From CAZUZS01 sp964624795 (GTDB lineage: Bacteria > Calditrichota > Calditrichia > RBG-13-44-9), in NCBI GenBank assembly GCA_964624795.1, contig CAZUZS010000014.1, forward strand, positions 11,340-75,339: a stretch of DNA of 64,000 bases. Reading direction: 5' to 3'. The notes beneath the pieces are model-generated. The model saw only the letters and a program-made list of their open reading frames with translations. It was not told the DNA's origin and ran no database searches. This document shows positions 9,936-18,261 of this stretch, one piece after another. The stretch's first letter is position 1. Every line of letters begins with the position of its first letter. A program made the translations under genes and the position numbers.

Positions 9936-10488
9936 TTGAAAAAAATCGATAATCCACCGAAATTGTCTGCGATTTGCCTGGAGGTTTACTGCACTGAAGA
10001 GGCCCACCAGGCTCCGTCCCGTTAAATAATGTGAATATATTATTATATTTCGACGAGGGCTGCATATTTTTATGTTGTCTGCAATTGTTATCAGTATTAA
10101 TGGTTTTGTTCAATTGTTTTATCACATCCTTTTTTCGCAGAGGAGGGTCTTTAAATAAATTGAGAAAATATTATTATTCTTTTTAATTTCATTGAGTTTT
10201 GGTAAATTAAAATTGTCACATAATGAAGTGTGTGGCGATGTAATTGTCCAAATAACAAGGCCGGAATTGAATTTCCGGTTCCGGAACAAAAGTAAACAAA
10301 AAAAATCGTATGGCGAACTTGCCGGGATGAAGAAGAATGCCATAAATAGGAGGAGAAACAGGAGATCAGGAAAATGGAGCAAAATAGCCGGGAGTAAGAT
10401 CTTAAAATGTATGATGTATCATTTTATTGAGCTTAAATTGTATAACTAAAGTCAAAGAATCCATTGCGGAAGAGAAAGGGTAGGGTTT
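9936..10488. other. Intergenic region before glutamate dehydrogenase, no gene seen
   Basis: This is a 553-base AT-rich spacer. It contains a hairpin-capable CCGGAA / TTCCGG pair at 10261-10278, not followed by a T run. An open frame at 10192-10449 is Lys/Arg/Asn-rich, has no ribosome binding site and does not look like a protein. The promoter of the downstream glutamate dehydrogenase should lie here, but I could not fix it. Confidence 0.5.
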
Positions 10489-11775
10489 ATGAGCAGCAAA
10501 GCATTCAATCCGTTTGAAATGGCGCAGCAGCAATTCGACAATGTGGCGGATATTCTTGAACTGGATACGGCAACCCGCGATTTGTTGCGATTTCCATTGC
10601 GCGAATTCCAATTCAGCATACCGGTACGACTGGACGATGGCACCATGAAAATCTTTCGGGGTTTTCGGGTTCAGCACAACGATGCCCGCGGTCCGGGCAA
10701 AGGCGGCATTCGTTTTCACCCACAAGAGACAATAGACACAGTCAGGGCGTTATCTATGTGGATGACATGGAAATGCGCAGTCGTGGACATTCCGTTAGGT
10801 GGAAGCAAGGGAGGCGTGATCTGCGATCCGCATAATTTGAGCATGCGCGAGCAGGAACAGATATGCCGAGGCTGGGTGCGCGCGATAGCAAAAAATGTAG
10901 GTCCGGTGAATGATGTTCCGGCTCCCGACGTCATGACAAATGCGCAACATATGTTGTGGATGCGGGACGAGTTCGAGACCATCCATGGTGGACAATATCC
11001 CGGTTTTATCACCGGTAAGCCGGTGGGCATGGGCGGCTCACTGGGCAGAACCGAGGCTACCGGATATGGTGTAATTTTTACGGTTCGCGAAGCGCTAAAA
11101 GAATTGGAAATTCGACCCGAAGAGACTATCGCCAGTGTGCAGGGTTTTGGAAATGTTGCGCAGTACGCCATTCGTCTTTATAATCAATTAGGCGGAAAAG
11201 TAATCTGTGTGTCGAGTTGGGATCAGGAAGACCAAACTTCATATTCATTCCTGAAAAAAGATGGTGTTGATCTTGATGCGCTGCTGAAAATTACCGATCG
11301 TTTTGGTGGCATCAACAAGGCAAAGGCCAGGGAGTTAGGATACGATGTTTTGCCGGGCGATGCCTGGATTGAGCAGGAAGTGGATATCCTGATACCGGCT
11401 GCAATTGAACACCAGATTACAGGCGACAATGTTGGCAAAATCAGCAGCAAAGTCAAGATTATTGCTGAAGGTGCGAATGGCCCGACGACACCGGACGCGG
11501 ACAAAGTGATCCACGAACGGGGTATCTTCATGATACCGGATTTTCTTGCCAATGCCGGCGGAGTTACCTGCAGTTACTTTGAGCAGGTGCAAAGCAATAT
11601 GAATTACTTCTGGGAAAAGGATGAAGTGCTGGGCAAATTGGATATCAAGATGACGGCTGCTTTTTTGGCGGTAAGCGAATTGGCCCGGAAAAAGAATCTG
11701 TACATGCGGGATGCGGCATACGTGATTTCAATTAGTCGCGTGGCGCAGGCTTGCAGAGATCGCGGCTGGGTTTAA
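10489..11775 (+). CDS. gdhA: Glutamate dehydrogenase (Glu/Leu/Phe/Val dehydrogenase family)
   Basis: The enzyme interconverts glutamate with 2-oxoglutarate and ammonium, using a nicotinamide cofactor. The product is 428 residues, the usual length of the hexameric type. Substrate-binding and catalytic lysines are visible at Lys71 (GPGKGGIRFHP) and Lys107 (PLGGSKGGV), followed by NDVPAPDV, GGSLGRTEATG and a Rossmann motif (VQGFGNVAQYA). It resembles the catabolic/NAD-type lineage, whereas the paralogue at 37507 is of the longer E. coli GdhA type. Cofactor preference is inferred from overall type only. A ribosome binding region (AAAGGGTAGG) precedes the ATG. A strong terminator follows, and then two PPDK_N genes. 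Confidence 0.93.
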   Translation: MSSKAFNPFEMAQQQFDNVADILELDTATRDLLRFPLREFQFSIPVRLDDGTMKIFRGFRVQHNDARGPGKGGIRFHPQETIDTVRALSMWMTWKCAVVDIPLGGSKGGVICDPHNLSMREQEQICRGWVRAIAKNVGPVNDVPAPDVMTNAQHMLWMRDEFETIHGGQYPGFITGKPVGMGGSLGRTEATGYGVIFTVREALKELEIRPEETIASVQGFGNVAQYAIRLYNQLGGKVICVSSWDQEDQTSYSFLKKDGVDLDALLKITDRFGGINKAKARELGYDVLPGDAWIEQEVDILIPAAIEHQITGDNVGKISSKVKIIAEGANGPTTPDADKVIHERGIFMIPDFLANAGGVTCSYFEQVQSNMNYFWEKDEVLGKLDIKMTAAFLAVSELARKKNLYMRDAAYVISISRVAQACRDRGWV

Positions 11776-11875
11776 CTGGCAAACCGGACTTTGTGCTTAT
11801 CTCCTGATTCGCAGGAAAATTACTATGTCCTGAGATGTGCGCGAGCCGGCTAATGAAGCAAATTTATAAAAATAA

Positions 11876-11916
11876 GAGGGCTCCCGTGCACAATTCTTCA
11901 CGGGAGTCTCTGTTTT
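11876..11916 (+). terminator. Intrinsic terminator after glutamate dehydrogenase
   Basis: A perfect 8-bp stem CTCCCGTG (11881-11888) / CACGGGAG (11899-11906) has a 10-base loop, extended by GAG/CTC pairing and followed by TGTTTT. It separates the dehydrogenase from the PPDK_N pair. It also argues against a TTG start at 11915 for the next gene. Confidence 0.8.
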
Positions 11917-11953
11917 GGCAAAATTCCAATATGGGGAATTCTCCGGAGAGAAA

Positions 11954-13687
11954 ATGGCATTTGATGATCTTCCAGGATTTCAGCGCAAATTTTTTAATTC
12001 CGAAGAAGAGCTTACCCTGATCGGTCACGGCTCGATGGGTGGAAAGGCTAAAGGGCTTGCTTTTATCAGGGATGTATTGTCCAAAAAACTGGATCGCGGT
12101 GAATTCCCGGAATTTACAGTCAACATCCCAACTATGACGGTGATTACTACCGATCTGTTTGATGATTTCATGACACAGAACAACTTGTGGGAATTGGCGA
12201 ATTCCGATCTCCCTGATGATCGCATTGCTCATGCTTTCCAGAATACCGATTTTCCCCCGCGTCTGGTTGGGGACCTCTGGTCACTCATTTCTAAAGTGCA
12301 TTCACCGCTGGCGGTCCGTTCTTCCAGTCTGCTGGAGGATGCTATGTTTGAACCGTTCGCCGGCATCTATGAAACCAAAATGACGCCCAATAACCAGCTT
12401 GATGCCGAAAGCCGGTTCCGCAAGCTGGTTGAAGCGGTCAAATTTGTGTATGCCTCAACCTATTTTAAAAAAGCGAAGGATTATGTCAGGGCAACCCAGC
12501 ACTCCGCGGCAGGGGAGAAAATGGCGGTTATTATCCAGGAAGTTGTGGGACAGCGGCATTCCGACAGATACTATCCGCATATTTCCGGCGTTGGCCGCTC
12601 TTACAATTTTTATCCCCTGGGCCATGCCGAGCCAGAGGAGGGCATCGTCAGCCTGGCCCTGGGACTGGGAAAAATGATTGTCGACGAAGGGATAGGATGG
12701 AGCTATTCCCCACAGTATCCTCGCGCCAATCCCCCCTTCAATTCCATTAATGATTTGCTGAAACATACCCAGCGGGAATTCTGGGCAGTGAATATGGGGA
12801 AGCCGCCGGCATTCGATCCGGTGCGGGAAACGGAATATTTGGTGAAGGGCGATTTGGTGGATGCGGAGAAAGATGAGGTCTTGCGGTATGCAGCCTCTAC
12901 TTATGATTCCCAATCGGATCAAATTTATCCCGGGATGGCCGGAGATGGGCCAAGGATTCTGAATTTTGCTCCTTTACTGCAACTGGAAGAGATAAGGTTG
13001 AATGAACTTGTGAAAAACCTTTTGCGTATTTGTGAGGAATCGCTTGCTGCACCGGTTGAGATCGAATTTGCTGTAACGCTGGAGCCGGGAAAGGAGCAGG
13101 CAGCCCGTTTTGGGTTCCTGCAGGTTCGGCCAATGGTTGTGTCCGCCGAAAGGGTGGAAATCGACCCGGGCGAATTGTCTGCAGAAAATTTATTGCTTGC
13201 ATCCGAGTCGGTGATGGGCAATGGACACGTTGATGATATTCAGGATGTTGTGTTCGTAAAACCGGAAGGCTTCGATGCAAGATATACCAGCCGGATTGCT
13301 GCCGAGTTGGAAGGCATAAATCAGGAGTTGATGAAAGGGAAAATTCCTTATTTACTAATTGGTTTTGGGCGGTGGGGCAGCTCCGATAAATGGTTAGGGA
13401 TTCCTGTGAACTGGGGACAAATTTCCGGTGCACGGGTAATCGTGGAATCGACACTTCCGGAAATGAATGTCGATTTAAGCCAGGGAACCCATTTTTTTCA
13501 TAACATAAGCAGTTTCCGGGTCAGTTATTTTTCCATGCATCATGCGGGCAAATACAATATAGACTGGGATTGGCTAAATTCTCGGAAACCGGTTACAGAG
13601 ACGCAATATGTGAAGCATGTGAAACTCGACTCACCTCTACATGTAAAAGTAGATGGAAGGACAGGGAGAGGAATTATTGCAAAATGA
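11954..13687 (+). CDS. Orphan PEP/pyruvate-binding (PPDK_N) protein, short form
   Basis: The product is 577 residues. The ATG at 11954 has GGAGAG at 11945-11950. Residues about 20-390 match the ATP-grasp-like N-terminal domain of PEP synthase / pyruvate phosphate dikinase: GSMGGKAKGLAF near the start, LAVRSSSLLED with Arg122, and EKMAVIIQEVVGQ. The phosphohistidine swivel domain and the C-terminal PEP-binding barrel are absent, so it cannot be a normal PEP synthase. The C-terminus carries GFGRWGS (about 470) and GTHFFHN (His513), then VKVDGRTGRGII. This module also occurs in the two other PPDK_N proteins of the window. The stop overlaps the next start as ATGA, indicating coupled translation. 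The biochemical role is unknown. Confidence 0.85.
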   Translation: MAFDDLPGFQRKFFNSEEELTLIGHGSMGGKAKGLAFIRDVLSKKLDRGEFPEFTVNIPTMTVITTDLFDDFMTQNNLWELANSDLPDDRIAHAFQNTDFPPRLVGDLWSLISKVHSPLAVRSSSLLEDAMFEPFAGIYETKMTPNNQLDAESRFRKLVEAVKFVYASTYFKKAKDYVRATQHSAAGEKMAVIIQEVVGQRHSDRYYPHISGVGRSYNFYPLGHAEPEEGIVSLALGLGKMIVDEGIGWSYSPQYPRANPPFNSINDLLKHTQREFWAVNMGKPPAFDPVRETEYLVKGDLVDAEKDEVLRYAASTYDSQSDQIYPGMAGDGPRILNFAPLLQLEEIRLNELVKNLLRICEESLAAPVEIEFAVTLEPGKEQAARFGFLQVRPMVVSAERVEIDPGELSAENLLLASESVMGNGHVDDIQDVVFVKPEGFDARYTSRIAAELEGINQELMKGKIPYLLIGFGRWGSSDKWLGIPVNWGQISGARVIVESTLPEMNVDLSQGTHFFHNISSFRVSYFSMHHAGKYNIDWDWLNSRKPVTETQYVKHVKLDSPLHVKVDGRTGRGIIAK

Positions 13688-16600
13688 ATGAAGATAAAAA
13701 ACATATCGAAAAACTTTTGGACTCTCTCAAAGAAAGAGCAAAAGAATTAAACTGCCTTTATAGTATTGAAGAGTTTGTTAATAATGTTGAACTTTCGCAG
13801 GACCAGGTCTTCAATGGGATTGTGAAGGTTATTCCGCCTGGCTGGCAGTTTCCGGATGTGTGCGAGGCCGAAATAAAATACATGGATTCCACATATCGCT
13901 CTTCGGAATTTACCAAGACTCGCTGGTTTCTCTCTTCTCCCATAGTCGTTCAATCGAAACAGGTTGGTTCTGTAGATGTTTACTATACCGATGAGCGCCC
14001 ACCCGCCGATGAAGGCCCATTCCTGAAAGAAGAACGCAAACTGATTGACACTATTGCTGAAAGTATGGGGCATTATCTGCTCCATCGCAAACTTAGGGAT
14101 ATGTTCCAGGATTGGCAGGAGGCACGTACTGATCTGACGGAAAGACGGAAGGGCGAATGGCGGATCATTCTCGACCTGCTTCAGCGAACCGATAAAAGCC
14201 TTTTCACGCGCATTTCTCGTAAGATGATGAACTATCTTTCGTGGCATGGGATTGAGGAAGCCCAGAAATTACTGGCGAAGTTCGGTGCAGGCCAGAACAG
14301 CAATATCGATGATTTCTTTGGCGAGGTTAATCGCCCTATGCACAAAACCCTCCCTGATAAAATGTTTCAGCCAAGCGAAAAAATATTTAAGATTGCGTCG
14401 GACAATTTGAGTGACAACCAGATATTAATAATCATACAGAAATGGATTCGGGAAGACAAATCCAGCTTTCTGATCAGGGCGTTGGAAAAGCAGGATTCCT
14501 CGTTGGCGGACATTGCAGATGCCATAACCCGCTATTACCACCTTGCGCCCGAGGGCCTTGAATTATCGGACGCAACCAAGAATGCTCTGAACGTTTCGCT
14601 GATCCGCCGTTTTTTCACAGATCAGCTTGAATTTATCAATGTTGCGAAACAGTACGTTGATGTATGTGAATTTTACAAGCTCTTGCAACGAATGATCTAC
14701 CCACCAGGCAGCCACGGAAAGTTGGGAGGCAAAAGCTCGGGACTTTTTCTCGCCTATCAGATACTTCAAAAATCGTGCAAAGAGAATGCGGTTCTACAAA
14801 ACATCAAGATGCCGAAGACCTGGTATATTGCCTCCGATGCGCTGCAAAGTTTTTTGCATTACAATAACCTGGAAGAGGTCATTGAGCAAAAGTACAAGGA
14901 AATTGATCAGGTTCGACAGGAATATCCGCATATTATTCAGGTGTTCATCAATTCGCAATTCCCGCCCGAGATCATAAATGGGCTATCGGTCGTGCTCGAT
15001 GAGCTGGAGGACACTCCGGTCATTGTGAGAAGCTCCAGTCTTCTGGAAGACCGGCTTGGATCTGCATTTTCCGGCAAATATAAGAGCCTATTCCTTGCCA
15101 ACCAGGGTAGCAAAGAAGAACGTCGGGAAGCTTTGCTGGATGCGATTGCAGAGGTTTATGCATCCACGTTCAGCCCGGATCCGATTGAATACCGCGCAGA
15201 GCGAAAGCTGCTGGATTTCCACGAGGAGATGGGAATATTAATACAGGAGGTTGTGGGGCAGAAAGTGGGCAAATACTATTTGCCAGCGTTTGCCGGCGTG
15301 GCGTTCAGCAATAATGAGTTTCGATGGTCGCCAAGAATAAAAAGGGAAGATGGATTGTTGCGTCTCGTTCCTGGCCTGGGCACCAGAGCTGTGGACCGAT
15401 TGAGTGATGACTACCCGGTGCTGGTGGCCCCGGGGCAGCCCGGGTTGCGGGTAAATGTCACGCCGGATGAAATCATTCGCTATTCACCCAAAAAGATAGA
15501 TGTAATCAATTTGGAGACTAACAGTTTCGAAACCCTTGAAATCCAGGATTTGCTAAGAGATTACGGTGAGAAATTTCCTGAAATCCGCAAAATAGTTTCC
15601 GTTGTAAAAGATCAGCGTCTACAAAAACCGTTTGGGCTGAATCTGGATTTCGAAAAAGAAGATGTGGTGGTGACTTTCGAGGGGATAATTTCCGGGGGTC
15701 TTTTTGTGCGGCAGTTAAAATCCATTCTGGATTTGCTGCAAAAAATACTGGGCAGCCCGGTTGATATCGAGTTTGCCCATGACGGTAAGAATTTTTATAT
15801 TTTGCAGTGCCGGCCGCAAAGCTATTCCCGCGACGCTGTGGCAATGCCTATTCCAAAGGATTTGCCGGAAGATAAAATCGTGTTTTCCGCAAATCGCTAT
15901 GTCTCCAACGGAATTGTGCCCAATATTACCCACATTGTGTACGTAGATCCGGAAAAATATTCGGAAATTGATAGTCCGGAAGATTTAAGAGCAATTGGCC
16001 GTGCAATAAGCAAACTGAATAAAATCTTGCCCAAACGTCAGTTCGTTCTCATGGGGCCGGGGCGATGGGGAAGCCGGGGTGACATCAAGCTGGGTGTTTG
16101 TGTGACTTATTCGGATATCAATAATACTGCGGTTCTTATCGAAATTGCGCGGAAAAAAGGCAATTATGTACCGGATCTGTCATTTGGAACACATTTTTTC
16201 CAGGATTTGGTGGAGGCATCTATCCGTTACCTGCCGCTCTATCCGGATGATCAGGGAATCGCTTTTAACGAGACATTTTTAAAATTATCGCCAAATATTT
16301 TGCAGGAGATTTTGCCGGAATTTGCTTCGTTTGATGATATTATTCATGTTGTGGATGTTCCGAAATCTGCCAATGGGAATATTCTGCGAGTACTAATGAA
16401 CGCCGATCTCGATGAAGCGGTTGGATTTCTCAGTTCGGCTACTTTGCCCATGGAACTAACCACCGGTGAGGAATTCGCAGTAACGCAAAGTTCTCAGAAC
16501 TTCTGGAGGTGGCGAATGCAAATGGCGCAACAGATCGCTGCGAATATGGATGCAAAACGCTTCGGTGTGAAAGCGCTTTATGTTTTTGGCAGTACCAAGA

Positions 16601-16875
16601 ATGCAACCGCTGGGCCGGGAAGTGATATTGACCTTCTCATACATTTTAAAGGAACCGATAATCAACGAAACGAACTTCTTTTGTGGTTGGAAGGCTGGAG
16701 TTTGAGCCTGGCCGAGACCAATTATCTACGCACCGGTTATAAAAGCAAGGGGCTTCTTGATGTTCACATTGTTACTGACGAAGATATCGCCCGGAGAAGC
16801 AGCTTTGCTGTGAAAATAGGCGCGGTCACTGATGCAGCCAGGCAAATTCCGCTAAAAAGGAGCGCCCACCAATAA
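13684..16875 (+). CDS. GAF / PPDK_N / GRWG-module / nucleotidyltransferase fusion protein
   Basis: The product is 1063 residues, starting at the ATGA overlap with the upstream PPDK_N gene. Residues about 8-140 form a GAF-like sensor domain (KERAKELNCLYSIEEFV to the helix ending SMGHYLLHR). A helical spacer follows to about 370. The PPDK_N domain then begins at GKLGGKSSGLFLAYQ and contains VRSSSLLED with Arg449. The shared module follows, with GPGRWGS near 793 and GTHFFQD with His837. The C-terminus is a pol-beta-type nucleotidyltransferase: Gly969-Ser970, then GSDIDLL with Asp981 and Asp983. The swivel His domain and PEP barrel are missing. This arrangement suggests a sensing and nucleotide-transfer or phosphotransfer role. 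The domains are recognised; the function is not. Confidence 0.85.
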   Translation: MNEDKKHIEKLLDSLKERAKELNCLYSIEEFVNNVELSQDQVFNGIVKVIPPGWQFPDVCEAEIKYMDSTYRSSEFTKTRWFLSSPIVVQSKQVGSVDVYYTDERPPADEGPFLKEERKLIDTIAESMGHYLLHRKLRDMFQDWQEARTDLTERRKGEWRIILDLLQRTDKSLFTRISRKMMNYLSWHGIEEAQKLLAKFGAGQNSNIDDFFGEVNRPMHKTLPDKMFQPSEKIFKIASDNLSDNQILIIIQKWIREDKSSFLIRALEKQDSSLADIADAITRYYHLAPEGLELSDATKNALNVSLIRRFFTDQLEFINVAKQYVDVCEFYKLLQRMIYPPGSHGKLGGKSSGLFLAYQILQKSCKENAVLQNIKMPKTWYIASDALQSFLHYNNLEEVIEQKYKEIDQVRQEYPHIIQVFINSQFPPEIINGLSVVLDELEDTPVIVRSSSLLEDRLGSAFSGKYKSLFLANQGSKEERREALLDAIAEVYASTFSPDPIEYRAERKLLDFHEEMGILIQEVVGQKVGKYYLPAFAGVAFSNNEFRWSPRIKREDGLLRLVPGLGTRAVDRLSDDYPVLVAPGQPGLRVNVTPDEIIRYSPKKIDVINLETNSFETLEIQDLLRDYGEKFPEIRKIVSVVKDQRLQKPFGLNLDFEKEDVVVTFEGIISGGLFVRQLKSILDLLQKILGSPVDIEFAHDGKNFYILQCRPQSYSRDAVAMPIPKDLPEDKIVFSANRYVSNGIVPNITHIVYVDPEKYSEIDSPEDLRAIGRAISKLNKILPKRQFVLMGPGRWGSRGDIKLGVCVTYSDINNTAVLIEIARKKGNYVPDLSFGTHFFQDLVEASIRYLPLYPDDQGIAFNETFLKLSPNILQEILPEFASFDDIIHVVDVPKSANGNILRVLMNADLDEAVGFLSSATLPMELTTGEEFAVTQSSQNFWRWRMQMAQQIAANMDAKRFGVKALYVFGSTKNATAGPGSDIDLLIHFKGTDNQRNELLLWLEGWSLSLAETNYLRTGYKSKGLLDVHIVTDEDIARRSSFAVKIGAVTDAARQIPLKRSAHQ

Positions 16876-17167
16876 TCAGCCGCTTTTTTTTATGAAAGAA
16901 ATTTTGATATTCTCATCATGCTTCCAAACAAAAATGGCTGGTTTCGAGAATTCTTAGCTTGTGGCAAAATTCCCGTGATCAGATTTGTCCAGTAATGGCA
17001 GATTTGTGATATTTTTTTTCAGTTACACGAATTTGTGTACGTAGCCGGCACTGGGCAGAAGGTCATAAGCGTCCTTTTAAGAAATATCTCAAAATTTGAA
17101 ATTTGGATTAGATCACCCGTTGTGCTAATAAAAAATCTATATGCAACAATAAATAAGTATAAATAAT

Positions 17168-17270
17168 CGTCATTTCCCCACAGGGGGCACAATGTGCCGA
17201 GTGTTAGCGAGAAGTCTGTATAAGATTCCTCACCCCCGCTAAAGCGAGATTCGGAATGTCAGACATTCCA
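17168..17270. repeat. REP-like imperfect inverted repeat
   Basis: The left arm (GTCATT ... CCGAGTGTTAGCGAGAAGTCT) and right arm (AAGATTCCTCACCCCCGCTAAAGCGAGATTCGGAATG) are imperfect inverted copies around a short centre near 17215-17222. This resembles dispersed 'CATTCCGAG..AGCGAGGAATCT' elements known from intergenic regions of FCB-group genomes. The left arm is interrupted by an extra small hairpin GGCAC-AAT-GTGCC (17186-17198). The right end runs into a 17-base palindrome. No second copy is seen in this window. Confidence 0.5.
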
Positions 17271-17342
17271 CAAATAATGCAATATGGACAGTTTCTTTAC
17301 ATCGACAATTAATTAGCGCAACGCGTTAGATCATATATTGTT

Positions 17343-17498
17343 ATGATCGACTTCTTTTCATTGGCTTGCTACGTTCCTTCCTTCTATCACAACCGTCCGA
17401 ACAAACCGCCGCTAAGTCTGGATCAATTCAAACTTTTAGCTGAGGAAGTCGCACAGCTTAACATGTTTCAAATTTCGCAAAATTGCAATATTATTTAA
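17343..17498 (+). other. Possible 51-codon small ORF
   Basis: An ATG at 17343 opens 51 codons ending in TAA. The middle (NRPNKPPLSLDQFKLLAEEV) has a protein-like mix with an amphipathic helix. No ribosome binding site precedes it, and neighbouring sequence is non-coding. It may be chance or the remnant of a larger gene. Confidence 0.15.
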
Positions 17499-18261
17499 TA
17501 TGAATGATAATATTATAATTTATTTGAGATAAAGAGAATAAAAATCTTGGTAATATGTGATTTTCCTCATAGCATATAGTTTGCACTCTGCTATTTTTAT
17601 ATAGTCTTACAAGAGGAGATAAAAAAACCGTTTTAAATTTGTCGCAGCAATTCTGTTGGGGGAAGTGCTAAAATGTTACTCCAGATTGGCCAAATTGTGG
17701 GATTTTTTATAAACCCTTTCGCTGCCGCCAGTTGTTCTTCTTCTCAATTGCAGGCAGGTGAGTTTCATGTCGTGTGGCACCATCGAAAATTCAGTTCTTA
17801 TAATTCATTTGCCGACTGCCAATTCTGTTTGAAATCCGCAACGACCGAGGATACGCACTTCGCACTATTCGTGGTGACAATTCCTAATAAAATACTAATT
17901 ATTTGCATATTCATTTTCCGCCTTCGTATAAATGCTGAATTGCAGAATGGATCCGTTGAAGATGAATGTAGAATCTAACCCTCTTCTGACTGAATTGTAA
18001 TGCTCTCGGTTTGTGTATCTCCAATAAAAGGACTTAAATGAGTATCTATTAGGACGAGTAGAGTTTTTCAGGCGTTTTAAGATTTAACAAATTTTCGGGT
18101 AACGGTGCACCTTAATAAAGTTGCCCAAAGATCAGGATCGCGTGATCCTCATTCGCTTTCAATATTTGATCGGAAAGATTTTGCGGACGCGGAGGAATGA
18201 TGTGTTGTTGATTTTAAGGAGCAATGGGGTGAGGTGAACTTAACATCCATGGGGGTGGAGC

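Larger units (their letters stand above)
16876..18261. other. Long region without a convincing gene
   Basis: About 1.4 kb is AT-rich with many stops. It starts with a possible weak terminator (AGCG / CGCT then eight T at about 16862-16891). It holds the REP-like repeat at 17168-17270. A 51-codon open frame at 17343-17498 has a plausible amino acid mix but no ribosome binding site. Another open frame at 17673-17978 looks spurious. A GAGGAG-like site near 17612 precedes no ATG. It may hold decayed coding sequence or regulatory RNA, but I cannot show either. Confidence 0.5.

Noticed and set aside
10192..10449. 85-codon frame before glutamate dehydrogenase
   Set aside because: Lys/Arg/Asn-rich, with no ribosome binding site and no recognisable pattern; likely chance in AT-rich DNA.
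11915..11953. TTG start at 11915 for the short PPDK_N protein
   Set aside because: It falls in the T run of the preceding terminator, and the ATG at 11954 has a proper ribosome binding site.
16862..16891. Possible terminator after the PPDK_N fusion gene
   Set aside because: The stem is only about 4 bp (AGCG / CGCT) before the T run, too weak to list as a feature.
17673..17978. 101-codon frame in the long intergenic region
   Set aside because: Mixed hydrophobic and Cys/Ser-rich composition without a ribosome binding site or domain pattern.
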